From assembly GCA_022825195.1 (NCBI GenBank), contig JAJDYL010000067.1, forward strand, positions 1 through 61,246: DNA of 61,246 nt, given 5' to 3'. Numbering within the stretch: the first letter of the stretch is position 1; each line of letters begins with the position of its first letter. Made by a program: the position numbers and the translations under genes. A model generated the notes under the pieces. The model did no database searches. It saw nothing but the letters and a program-made list of their open reading frames with translations, and was not told where the DNA came from. Shown here piece by piece: positions 16,113 through 23,563 of this stretch. The stretch comes from Alphaproteobacteria bacterium (GTDB lineage: Bacteria > Pseudomonadota > Alphaproteobacteria > Bin95).

Positions 16113-16345
16113 TGTCATGGAATGTCATGTTTTGTCATGTTCTCCATGCGCAGGGCGCATAGTCGCCAGCCCGTTCCGGCATAGCGCCGGTCTCCGCCCC
16201 GGTCGTTCGCAAGGCATCGCACCCTCCTTGTCGGTCCCCGGTCCCGGACGCCCCGCTGCCGGAGGCGCGTCCCTCTCCCACGCATAATGCGCGCGTTTCG
16301 CGGCGCCTCGCGTGCGCCCGCGCGCGCGAAGCGGCGGGGGTCCTG
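16113..16345 (-). repeat. Inverse copy of the 110-561 repeat, with three phased CATGACA motifs
   Basis: TGTCATG lies at 16113, 16123 and 16133, followed on the plus strand by the reverse complement of the repeat body: GTTCGCAAGGCATCGCA, CCTCCTTGTCGGTCCC, CGCTGCCGGAGGCGCGTCCC, CATAATGCGCGCGTTTCGCGG. Orientation relative to the motif is the same as in the copies at 110-561. Open frames here encode Arg/Ala-rich sequences with no family and are not called. Confidence 0.8.
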
Positions 16346-17029
16346 CCGCATGCACACATCTCCGGCGTCGGCTTCGCGCCGCATGGCCCCCGCCTGTGTC
16401 ACCCCGGCCGGAGCGCGAGCAGCCTGCCCCGAGCCCGATCCGGGGGAGAGCCGGGGCCCGGCCTGCCTCGCCCGCGCATAATGCGCGCGCACGTTTCGCG
16501 GCGGCGCGCGTGTGCGCGCGCGTGCGCGGAACGGGGCGTAGCCAGGCCTGCGGGTGCACCGGATACGGGTCGCGACGGGATGTGTGAATCCGGTAGGGTC
16601 GGGCGCGGGAGTTGGTTGCGGTCATCGGTGCCTCCTTCGGGGCCAGGGGCGGGACGGGCGGTCCCTGTTTCGCGCGTAATCGCGTGCGCGCCTGTGCCGG
16701 CGCGGGCGGGCGTATCGCGGCGGCGCGGTTCGCGCGCCTGATGGCCCGCGCGCGGGACGGACGCCGGGCGCACTTCGACCGTGCGTTTCTTCGGGGTTTT
16801 TTCGCGCCGGCGCGAAAGAGGAGGAACCGGCCCCGCGGCGGCCGCTTCCTCCGTCCCTATCATAGCACATTTTCTGAGTAGTCAAGCAGCAAACGGTAAA
16901 TTTTTATCGGTTTTCGAACAAAATGTCTCCTGGCCGGGGAACGGGTGCGTGAATCCGATGGTCCCGCAAGCGGGGAAGGGGAGGCGCGGGCAGGTTGCGA
17001 ACGGTTGCCCGCCGCTCCGGTCGCGCCGC
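16346..17029. other. Gene-free repeat-rich stretch with an AT-rich island
   Basis: No credible gene. A diverged piece of the repeat body lies at about 16410-16510 (CGCATAATGCGCGCGCACG, GTTTCGCGGCGGCGC), and a weaker one at about 16660-16730. A perfect 18-bp palindrome, TTTCGCGCCGGCGCGAAA, is at 16800-16817. A 12-bp stem with one mismatch pairs 16821-16832 with 16840-16851. Positions 16858-16925 are AT-rich (GGTAAATTTTTATCGG), in sharp contrast to the surroundings. Confidence 0.6.
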
Positions 17030-17935
17030 TCAACCTTCGGCCTGCACGGCCTCGACGATCTGGCGCACGCGGTCGCGGTAAGGCGTGTATTGCAGGCCGA
17101 ATTCCTCCACCAGGCGGCTGTTGTCGATCAGGAAATTGCCCGAGGAAGCCCGCCCGCCGGTCTCGTTCTCGAAGGAGATGTCGGCATCCGGCAGGAACTC
17201 GCGCACCAGCGCCGCCAGGTCGCCCATGGAGATGGCGTGGCCGCCCGTGTTGTAGAGCGGGTGGCGCGGCTCTTCGGCGAGCGTGACGCGGGCGAACGCC
17301 TCCGCCACATCGTCCACATGGATGGGCGCGCGCATCGCATCGGCATGGGGAAAGCTCGCGGGCTCTCCGCGGGCCGGGAAGGTGATGCAGCGCACATGGT
17401 CGATGGAGCCGTAGATCTTGTCGGGTCCGGTCACGTTCGCCGGCCTGATGCCGGTGATCGTCATGCCGTATTTCTCCGTGTAGTCCCGCGCCTGCCACTC
17501 GTTGAAAATCTTGTGCATGGCGTACTGGTTGTCGCCGTAGCGATGGTCGTCCTCGTCCGCAGCACGTTCGCCGAAATGGCTCTGGAGGCCGCTGACGGCG
17601 AGCGAGCTCGCATAGACGGTGTGTGCCACGTCCCCGAGCCGGGCGGCCTCGAAGCAATTGCCCATGCCGAGAATGTCCAGCTTGAGGGCGATGCGCGGCG
17701 GCAGCTCGCCGATGAAATAGGCCAGGTTGACCAGCCGGTCGGGCTTCGTCTCCGCCACCAGCGCCATCACCTGGTCGAACTGCGTCACGTCTCCCTTGCG
17801 CGCCTCGGCCATGTCGCCGAAGTCCGCGGCGTCCGGCGCGATGTCCATTGCGACGACCTCCGCGCCGCGCCCGGCCAGCAGCGGCACCAGCCGCCGCCCG
17901 ATAAACCCGGTTCCCCCGATCACCAGAACCTTCAT
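17030..17935 (-). CDS. NAD-dependent epimerase/dehydratase (extended SDR)
   Basis: A 301-residue extended short-chain dehydrogenase. The nucleotide-binding motif GGTGFIG is at 8-14, MDIAPD follows beta-2, and the catalytic Tyr and Lys lie in YGDNQYAMHK with Ser in YASSLAVSG. Members isomerise or dehydrate nucleotide sugars or reduce related carbonyls; no sugar-nucleotide genes surround it, so function is open. Its ATG at 17935 lies 28 bp downstream of the methylase-like gene stop, in the same direction. Confidence 0.87.
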   Translation of the reverse strand: MKVLVIGGTGFIGRRLVPLLAGRGAEVVAMDIAPDAADFGDMAEARKGDVTQFDQVMALVAETKPDRLVNLAYFIGELPPRIALKLDILGMGNCFEAARLGDVAHTVYASSLAVSGLQSHFGERAADEDDHRYGDNQYAMHKIFNEWQARDYTEKYGMTITGIRPANVTGPDKIYGSIDHVRCITFPARGEPASFPHADAMRAPIHVDDVAEAFARVTLAEEPRHPLYNTGGHAISMGDLAALVREFLPDADISFENETGGRASSGNFLIDNSRLVEEFGLQYTPYRDRVRQIVEAVQAEG

Positions 17936-17963
17936 GTCCCGTCCTCTCCCGTTCGAGCCGCCC

Positions 17964-19208
17964 CTAGTGTAATGCGGGTTCGGGGCGATGTGTCTTCCGC
18001 ATCAGCACGATCCGGTTGGTGTTGGTGCCCTTGCGGTTGTTGGCCACGCCCCAGCAATTGGCCGTCTTGGTGAAGCTCTGCCGGTTCACCATCACGCCCT
18101 CGACGGCGAGCGGCAGGCCGCCGGCGGCCGCCACGACATGGTCCTCCAGCAACACCTTGCCGCCCCGCACCTCGCCGACCTCGAAGGCGAGGAAGCCGCC
18201 CGGGCGGAGCGTGCGCGCAATGTCCCGGAGGCTTGCATGGACGAAAGCCCGCCAGGCCTCCGGCGTCCTGTGGGCGGCGATCGGGACCGCCTCCCGGTCG
18301 ATCCCGGCGAACCAGCAGCGCAGCCAATTGTCAGTGCGGTAGTCCACCACGTCGAGGAAGGGCGGGGAGGTGACGGTGAGATCGACCGAGCCGTCGGCCA
18401 CGAAAGCGGCGTTCTCCGCCGGCGCCGTGCCGAGCAGGGCCGGCGGGTGCGGCGGCGGCCCGCCCGTCGAGAGCAGCGACCGGCTCTTGCGCAGGATGAG
18501 CGCGTCCACGTCGCGCGGGGGCGGCGCCTGCCCGCGTTTGGCGTTGATGAGGCGCTGGCGGCCGGCCGCGACGGCCTGGTTGGGCGGCATCGTATAGACC
18601 GAGAAGAAGCCGGGGGAATGGCCGGTCAGCCGGTTGAGGCAGACCATGCGCAGCCACTCGTCCACGGAGTCGAGAGCGCCGGCCCGGTCGCGCTCGATGA
18701 ACCGGGCCCGCAGCGCGGCCAGCCGGGCGAGCACCGAGTCGTGGAAGAAGACGCGCAGGTCGCCCAGCAGCGGTTCTTCCGGCAAGGGGGCGGAGAGCGG
18801 GATTTCCACGAGCCGCGCGGCGATCTCTTCGAGCAAAGGCGGCGCGAGGCGCGGAGCGAGCAGCATGGCGGAAAGCGGGTTGATGTCGCATCCGACCGGC
18901 CGCCGGCCCGTCAGCGCGGCCTGCAGGGGCGTCGTGCCGCGTCCCATGAAAGGGTCGTAAACCGCATCGCCCGGCCGCGTCAGCCGCTCGATGAAGAAGG
19001 CCGGCAACTGCGGCTTGAAACAGGCCCGGTAGCTGACCTCATGCAACCGGCTCGCCTTCCGCTGCCCGGAAGTCCAGAACTCGTTGGTGAAACAGGGGAG
19101 GCCGTTGCGCTCGGTGACTTCGGTCCGGCCGTTCCGGTACTCGAACGCCCCGAGGCCGTCGGCAAAGCCGGACACCGTCCCCTGCGCCGGAGCGGGCGCC
19201 TCGCTCAA
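17964..19208 (-). CDS. DNA-methylase-like protein (N4/N6 type, TSPPF motif)
   Basis: A 414-residue protein with the SAM-binding motif DPFMGRGTT at about 85-93 followed by GCDINPLS, and the catalytic motif TSPPF at about 280-284 (canonical TSPPY or DPPY). Motif I precedes motif IV. PGGFLAFEVGEVRGG and a C-terminal KGTNTNRIVLMRK segment follow. It belongs to the N-4 cytosine/N-6 adenine methylase superfamily. No restriction gene is nearby. TTG at 19208 overlaps the nitrile hydratase alpha stop (TTGA), so it is coupled to that operon; GTG 19175 is an alternative. Whether it methylates DNA or another target is not known. Confidence 0.82.
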   Translation of the reverse strand: MSEAPAPAQGTVSGFADGLGAFEYRNGRTEVTERNGLPCFTNEFWTSGQRKASRLHEVSYRACFKPQLPAFFIERLTRPGDAVYDPFMGRGTTPLQAALTGRRPVGCDINPLSAMLLAPRLAPPLLEEIAARLVEIPLSAPLPEEPLLGDLRVFFHDSVLARLAALRARFIERDRAGALDSVDEWLRMVCLNRLTGHSPGFFSVYTMPPNQAVAAGRQRLINAKRGQAPPPRDVDALILRKSRSLLSTGGPPPHPPALLGTAPAENAAFVADGSVDLTVTSPPFLDVVDYRTDNWLRCWFAGIDREAVPIAAHRTPEAWRAFVHASLRDIARTLRPGGFLAFEVGEVRGGKVLLEDHVVAAAGGLPLAVEGVMVNRQSFTKTANCWGVANNRKGTNTNRIVLMRKTHRPEPALH

Positions 19209-19837
19209 CTCTCGCCGGGCGCCCTTGCCGGGGCGGTGCCGATGAGGGCGTCGCGGGTGACGAGGGCGGCGAGCGCGTCCTCGTCCATGTCCTCCGTGCC
19301 TTCCGGGCGGCGGGGCAGCACGATGTAGCGGAGGTCCGCCGTGCTGTCGTGAACGCGGACTTCCACATCGCCGGGCAATTCCGTGCCGAACTCGGCGAGC
19401 ACGGCGCGCGGCTCGCGCACCACGCGGGAGCGGTAGGCCTTTTTCTTGTACCAGGCGGGCGGCAGGCCCAGCACCATGCGCGGGTAGCAGGAGCAGAGCG
19501 TGCAGACGACGACATTGTGGACGCCCTCGGTGTTCTCGACCACGCGCACGGTCGGGCTGTGCTCCAGCTCGTAGCCTTCCTCGGCCAGCAGGCCTGCCGC
19601 GTCCTCCATCAGCCGCGCCTTGTAGTCCGGGTCGGTCCAGGCGCGGGCGACGAGGCGGGCGCCGTTCGCCGGGGTCAGGCTGTCCATCGCCTCGATCCGG
19701 CGCCGGATGGCGGCGGCGTCGAGAATGCCCTTCTCGATCAGCAGCTCGCGAATCGCGCGCTCCAGCGGCTCGTAGCCGCCCGCGGGATCGTCGGCCGCCG
19801 GGGGATGGCGGTGGGAGTGAACATGCGTCTCGTTCAT
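19205..19837 (-). CDS. Nitrile hydratase / thiocyanate hydrolase alpha-type subunit, cobalt type
   Basis: A 210-residue catalytic chain. The metal-binding claw VCTLCSCYPR is at about 113-122; Thr in CTLCSC is typical of non-corrin cobalt enzymes (iron types have Ser). ARAWTDPDYKARLMEDA and LPPAWYKKKAYRSRVVREPR are family blocks. A His-rich N-terminus (HVHSHRH) precedes. It hydrates nitriles to amides or, in thiocyanate hydrolase, thiocyanate. ATG at 19837 overlaps the preceding gene stop (ATGA), and its own stop overlaps the methylase-like start. Confidence 0.9.
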   Translation of the reverse strand: MNETHVHSHRHPPAADDPAGGYEPLERAIRELLIEKGILDAAAIRRRIEAMDSLTPANGARLVARAWTDPDYKARLMEDAAGLLAEEGYELEHSPTVRVVENTEGVHNVVVCTLCSCYPRMVLGLPPAWYKKKAYRSRVVREPRAVLAEFGTELPGDVEVRVHDSTADLRYIVLPRRPEGTEDMDEDALAALVTRDALIGTAPARAPGES

Positions 19838-20121
19838 GGCCTGTCCTCCAGCGGCTGGAGCCAGTGTTCGTAAATGTCGGCGTCGAGCGTGTCGGCCGTC
19901 CCGCCTGCGTAATCGTCCCAGAGGTCGGCCTGCCGGAACCGCACCTGGTAGAGCGCAAGATCGGGTTTGCCGGAGCGGAAATAGGCGAGCGCCTCCGGGT
20001 TCGGGAAGCTTCCGAGACAGGCCGTCACCATGCCCTCGCGGCCCTTGAGATAGCCGGGCACGCGGTGGTGGCCGGCATGGAACCGGTCGTCCACCCGCAC
20101 TCTGGTGCCGTTCGCGATCAC
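19834..20121 (-). CDS. Nitrile hydratase beta subunit, C-terminal (SH3-like) half as a separate gene
   Basis: A 95-residue protein equal to the C-terminal domain of nitrile hydratase beta: RFHAGHHRVPGYLKGREGMV (family GHTRxPxYxRG), then FPNPEALAYF, LYQVRF and ADLW, ending YEHWLQP. The Arg of GHHR would correspond to one of the two beta Arg residues that touch the oxidised cysteines. It starts at GTG 20121, whose GTGA overlaps the previous gene's stop. Thiocyanate hydrolase also has this half as a separate alpha subunit. Confidence 0.83.
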   Translation of the reverse strand: MIANGTRVRVDDRFHAGHHRVPGYLKGREGMVTACLGSFPNPEALAYFRSGKPDLALYQVRFRQADLWDDYAGGTADTLDADIYEHWLQPLEDRP

Positions 20122-20402
20122 GATGCCTGCCCCCCTTCGGCTGCAACCCGCGCGTCGATGTCCACGCCGTCCAGAATGCCGAGCTCCTCCAGCACGCCCC
20201 GGAGCGCGAGCAGCCGGCGGTCGTACCAGGCCGCACCCTCCGAGGCGTCGTCGCGCAGCGCCTCCATGGTCCGGCGGTGCGCCTCGACGAGCCGCGCCTC
20301 GCCGCTGTCCGCCAGCAGGGACAGCAGCGCTTCCACCCGCCGCTCGTAAAGCGTCGGCTGGCGGGCCTCCTGCCCGGCGTGCTGGTGCGAATGGTCCGTC
20401 AT
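20118..20402 (-). CDS. Nitrile hydratase beta N-terminal-half-like subunit or accessory protein
   Basis: A 94-residue protein beginning MTDHSHQHAGQEARQ. LYERRVEALLSLLADSGEA resembles the WEGRVFAL region of nitrile hydratase beta, and AWYDRRLLALRGVLEELGIL matches the following YYERWLAALE helix. The same fold is found in the P14K-type cobalt activator, so it could be either the missing half of beta or an activator. As first gene before the beta C-half and alpha genes, it matches the scnB-scnA-scnC order of thiocyanate hydrolase. ATG 20402 is preferred over TTG 20411. Confidence 0.7.
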   Translation of the reverse strand: MTDHSHQHAGQEARQPTLYERRVEALLSLLADSGEARLVEAHRRTMEALRDDASEGAAWYDRRLLALRGVLEELGILDGVDIDARVAAEGGQAS

Positions 20403-20484
20403 CGGGTGCAAGCATAGCCCCGCCTATGCGCCCGGAACAGACTGTGCAAGACTCGGAGCGCGCGAATCTCGAGGAGGAAAGCCG

Positions 20485-21378
20485 ATGTCCGAGCGCCACA
20501 CCACCCGCCTGAAACGCCTTGTGCAGGCGCCCGAAATCCTGGTTGCGCCCGGCGTCGTGGACGGCATCGGCGCGCGGCTGGTGGCGAAGGCCGGCTTCGA
20601 CGCGATCTACATGACGGGCGCGGGCGCTACGGCCAGCCGGCTAGGCATGCCGGATGTGGGCCTGCTGACCATGACCGAGATGGCCGACAATGCCGGCCGC
20701 ATCGCGGATGCCTCGAGCCTGCCGCTGGTCGCGGACGCCGACACCGGCTACGGCGGCCCGGTGAACGTGCGCCGCACGGTCCAGGCCTATGAGCGCGCGG
20801 GCGTGGCCGGGCTGCATATCGAGGACCAGTCCTGGCCCAAGCGCTGCGGGCACCTGGCCGGCAAGACCGTGATCCCGAAAGCGGACATGGTCGCCAAGAT
20901 CAAGGCGGCGTGCGATGCACGCATCGATCCGGACTTCCAGGTCATCGCGCGCTGCGACGCCATCGCGGTGGAAGGCTGGGAGCCGGCCATCGAGCGCGTG
21001 GAAGCCTATCAGGAAGCCGGCGCGGACATTCTCTTCATCGAGGCGATGACCACGATGGAGCAGCTCGCCTTCGCACCGAAGCATTTCCGTGCGCCGTGCC
21101 TGTTCAACATGGCCGGCAGCGGCAAGACGCCGGAGCTTTCGGCCGCGGAGATGGAGGCGCTCGGCTTCGGCATCGCGATCTTCCCCGGCATCACGATCTC
21201 GGCGGCCATCCCCGCCATGACGCGCGCGCTCGAGACGCTGAGGGAGACCGGCGACGTCCGCCCGATGCGCAACGAGTTCACGCCTTTCCGGGAGTATTTC
21301 GACCTGATGGGCATGGCCGAGGTGCAGGCGCTGGAAGACCGTTATGCGGTCGATGACTCCGCCCGCGTCGGCTACTGA
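20485..21378 (+). CDS. Isocitrate lyase / PEP mutase family lyase
   Basis: A 297-residue TIM-barrel enzyme. ADADTGYGG supplies the Mg-binding Asp residues, and DQSWPKRCGH (about 113-122) contains the lyase signature K-R-C-G-H with its catalytic Cys, which marks true C-C lyases (methylisocitrate, 2,3-dimethylmalate or oxaloacetate-type) rather than mutases. GAGATASRLGMPD is a family block. Strong ribosome-binding site GAGGAGGAAA before ATG 20485. The LeuC-like gene follows after 6 bp, so a hydratase/lyase pathway is likely. Confidence 0.88.
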   Translation: MSERHTTRLKRLVQAPEILVAPGVVDGIGARLVAKAGFDAIYMTGAGATASRLGMPDVGLLTMTEMADNAGRIADASSLPLVADADTGYGGPVNVRRTVQAYERAGVAGLHIEDQSWPKRCGHLAGKTVIPKADMVAKIKAACDARIDPDFQVIARCDAIAVEGWEPAIERVEAYQEAGADILFIEAMTTMEQLAFAPKHFRAPCLFNMAGSGKTPELSAAEMEALGFGIAIFPGITISAAIPAMTRALETLRETGDVRPMRNEFTPFREYFDLMGMAEVQALEDRYAVDDSARVGY

Positions 21379-21384
21379 GGACGA

Positions 21385-22785
21385 ATGCCCATGCCTGCCA
21401 CGATGTTCGACAAGATCTGGGATGCTCACGCCATCCTGGAGCGCGAGGGCAACACGCTCCTGCACGTCGCCTTCCACCTTTGCCATGACGGCTCGGCCGG
21501 AGGGTTCGCCAAGCTGAAGGAGCGCGGCATCGAGGTGCGCCGGCCGGACCGCATGGCCGGCACGCCCGACCACTATGTGCCGACCACCAGCCGGCGCATC
21601 GAGGACCTCGCCACCGAGGACATGAGGCGCATCTTCCGCGTCTTCGGCGAGAACTTCACCGCTAACGGGATCACGCATTTCCCGGTGGAGGACGCGCGCC
21701 AGGGCATCATCCATGTCGTGGGCCCGGAGCAGGGCTTCACGCAGCCGGGGCTGGTGATCGTCTGCGGCGACAGCCACACGTCGACGCATGGCGCGGTCGG
21801 CGCCATCGCCTTCGGCATCGGCTCCTCGGAGGTCGCCCATGTCATGGCGACGCAGGCGCTCTGGCAGAAGCGCCCGAAGACCATGCGCATCACTATCAAT
21901 GGCGAGCGGCCCTTCGGCGTGACCGGCAAGGACGCGGTCCTGGCCATCATCGCCCATATCGGCGCCGTCGGCGGCACGGGCTACGCGGTTGAATATGCGG
22001 GCTCGCTCATCCGCGCCTTCTCGATGGAGGAGCGGCTCACGGTCTGCAACATGTCGATCGAGGCAGGCGCGCGCTGCGGCATGATCGCGCCCGACGAGAA
22101 GACCTTCGACTATCTGAAGGGCCGGCCCTTCGCGCCCGCCGGCGCGGAATGGGACAAGGCCCTCGCCCACTGGCAGGGGCTGCCCTCGGACCCCGGCGCC
22201 GCCTTCGACCGCGAGGAGGCGCTGGACGGGGCCGCGCTCGCGCCGATGGTGACCTGGGGCACCAGCCCGGAGAACGCCGTCGCGGTGACGGACCGGGTGC
22301 CGGACCCGGCGGACGAGGCCGATGAGGAGCGCCGTGCCGCGCTCGAAGGCGCCATCGACTATATGGGCCTCGCTGCCGGACAGGCGATCACGGATATCGA
22401 GGTGGACCGGGTGTTCATCGGCTCCTGCACCAACAGCCGCATCGAGGATTTGCGCGCCGCCGCGAAGGTGGTGGAGGGGCGGCGGATCAGGGTCGGGCAC
22501 GCTTTCGTCTCGCCCGGTTCCGGCCTCATCAAGAAACAGGCCGAGGAAGAGGGGCTCGACCGTGTCTTTACCGAGGCGGGCTTCGAGTGGCGCGAGAGCG
22601 CGTGTTCGATGTGCGTCGGCATGAACGGCGACATTGCGCGCCCCGGCGAGCGCACCGCGTCCACCTCCAACCGCAATTTCCGCGGGCGGCAGGGGCCGGG
22701 CGTGCGCACCCATCTGGTGAGCCCGGCCATGGCGGCTGCGGCGGCGGTCAGCGGCCGCTTCGCCGACGTGCGCGAATTCGGCTGA
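21385..22785 (+). CDS. LeuC-like aconitase-family dehydratase, large subunit
   Basis: A 466-residue 4Fe-4S hydro-lyase close to bacterial LeuC. The Fe-S cysteines lie in FIGSCTNSRIEDLRAAA (about 345) and in SACSMCVGMN (about 410, C-x2-C). CGDSHTSTHGA and STSNRNFRGRQG are present. At the position where LeuC has IDRHLVHEV this protein has VAFHLCHDG, and the next loop also differs, hinting at a substrate other than isopropylmalate. ATG 21385 or 21391 (better spacing from GAGGA) may be the start. No leuA or leuB is nearby; the lyase upstream and LeuD-like gene downstream form a trio. Confidence 0.88.
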   Translation: MPMPATMFDKIWDAHAILEREGNTLLHVAFHLCHDGSAGGFAKLKERGIEVRRPDRMAGTPDHYVPTTSRRIEDLATEDMRRIFRVFGENFTANGITHFPVEDARQGIIHVVGPEQGFTQPGLVIVCGDSHTSTHGAVGAIAFGIGSSEVAHVMATQALWQKRPKTMRITINGERPFGVTGKDAVLAIIAHIGAVGGTGYAVEYAGSLIRAFSMEERLTVCNMSIEAGARCGMIAPDEKTFDYLKGRPFAPAGAEWDKALAHWQGLPSDPGAAFDREEALDGAALAPMVTWGTSPENAVAVTDRVPDPADEADEERRAALEGAIDYMGLAAGQAITDIEVDRVFIGSCTNSRIEDLRAAAKVVEGRRIRVGHAFVSPGSGLIKKQAEEEGLDRVFTEAGFEWRESACSMCVGMNGDIARPGERTASTSNRNFRGRQGPGVRTHLVSPAMAAAAAVSGRFADVREFG

Positions 22786-22801
22786 GTGGAGGAAGAGGCA
22801 G

Positions 22802-23422
22802 ATGGAACCCTTCAAGACCTTTTCCGCCGTCGCCGCGCCGCTCGACATGCTGAATGTCGATACGGACCAGGTGATCCCGGCGCGCTTCCTCAGCCGCCCG
22901 CTGGACGAGCGCTACGGCACTTATCTCTTCCACGACCTGCGCTTCGATGCCGACGGTAATGAGAAGCCGGAATTCGTGATGAACCGGGAGGGCTTCCGGG
23001 CGGCGCAGGTGCTGGTCGCCGACCGGAATTTCGGCTGCGGCTCCTCGCGCGAGAACGCGGTGACGGCGCTCGCGGCCGCCGGCTTCAAGGCGGTCATCGC
23101 GCCTTCCTTCGGCGACATCTTCTACAGCAACTCGCTGAAGAACGGCTTCCTGCCGATCCGCCTGCCGGACGAGACCTGCCGGCGGCTGCGCGAGATGCTG
23201 CATGAGGGGCCGGGCGGCGAGGTCACGGTCGATCTGGAAAGCCAGACGGTCACCGCGCCCGACCAGTCCACCTGGAGCTTCGAGATCGACCCGTTCCAGA
23301 AGAACAAGGTGCTGCAGGGGCTCGACGACATCGACTTCACCATGCAGTTCCTCGGCGAGATCGAGACCTTCGAGCAGGGCTACGACGCCCGCATGACCTG
23401 GGTCACGACCCGTCCGGGCTAG
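22802..23422 (+). CDS. LeuD-like aconitase-family dehydratase, small subunit
   Basis: A 206-residue swivelling subunit. NVDTDQVIPARFL, FGCGSSRENAVTAL (about 77-90) and IAPSFGDIFYSNSLKNGFLPI are the substrate-binding family blocks. Canonical LeuD reads GSSREHAPWAL, so His-Ala-Pro-Trp is changed to Asn-Ala-Val-Thr, which again suggests altered specificity. It begins 16 bp after the large subunit behind GGAGGAAGAG. It is the last gene of the lyase/hydratase trio. Confidence 0.87.
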   Translation: MEPFKTFSAVAAPLDMLNVDTDQVIPARFLSRPLDERYGTYLFHDLRFDADGNEKPEFVMNREGFRAAQVLVADRNFGCGSSRENAVTALAAAGFKAVIAPSFGDIFYSNSLKNGFLPIRLPDETCRRLREMLHEGPGGEVTVDLESQTVTAPDQSTWSFEIDPFQKNKVLQGLDDIDFTMQFLGEIETFEQGYDARMTWVTTRPG

Positions 23423-23454
23423 CACTTTCCGGGGGGCCGAAGGCCGGGGCGCAG

Positions 23455-23551
23455 AATTGCGCATACAGCAATAGGCGCAATAATTGCTGCGGATGCTGTT
23501 GAAAATTGCGTATAAAGGCCATAGATTGCGTGTAAGTCGATACGCGCAATT
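23455..23551. promoter_or_regulatory. Cluster of ATTGCG(C/T)(A/G)TA sites upstream of the Fic gene, probable operator
   Basis: Copies at 23455-23466 (AATTGCGCATAC), 23504-23515 (AATTGCGTATAA) and 23524-23535 (GATTGCGTGTAA), an inverted copy at 23540-23550 (ATACGCGCAAT), and a partial inverted GCGCAAT at 23475-23481. The stretch is AT-rich for this genome. The Fic protein has an N-terminal winged-helix-like domain, so autoregulation is a reasonable inference. Confidence 0.55.
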
Positions 23552-23563
23552 TGGAGCGGCAAG

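Noticed and set aside
16800..16817. Palindrome as a rho-independent terminator of the epimerase gene
   Set aside because: On the minus strand it is followed by A residues, not a U-tract.
16069..16885. Open frames in the 15979-17029 gap
   Set aside because: Same low-complexity composition as the repeat body, no ribosome-binding site with a plausible protein, and no family features.
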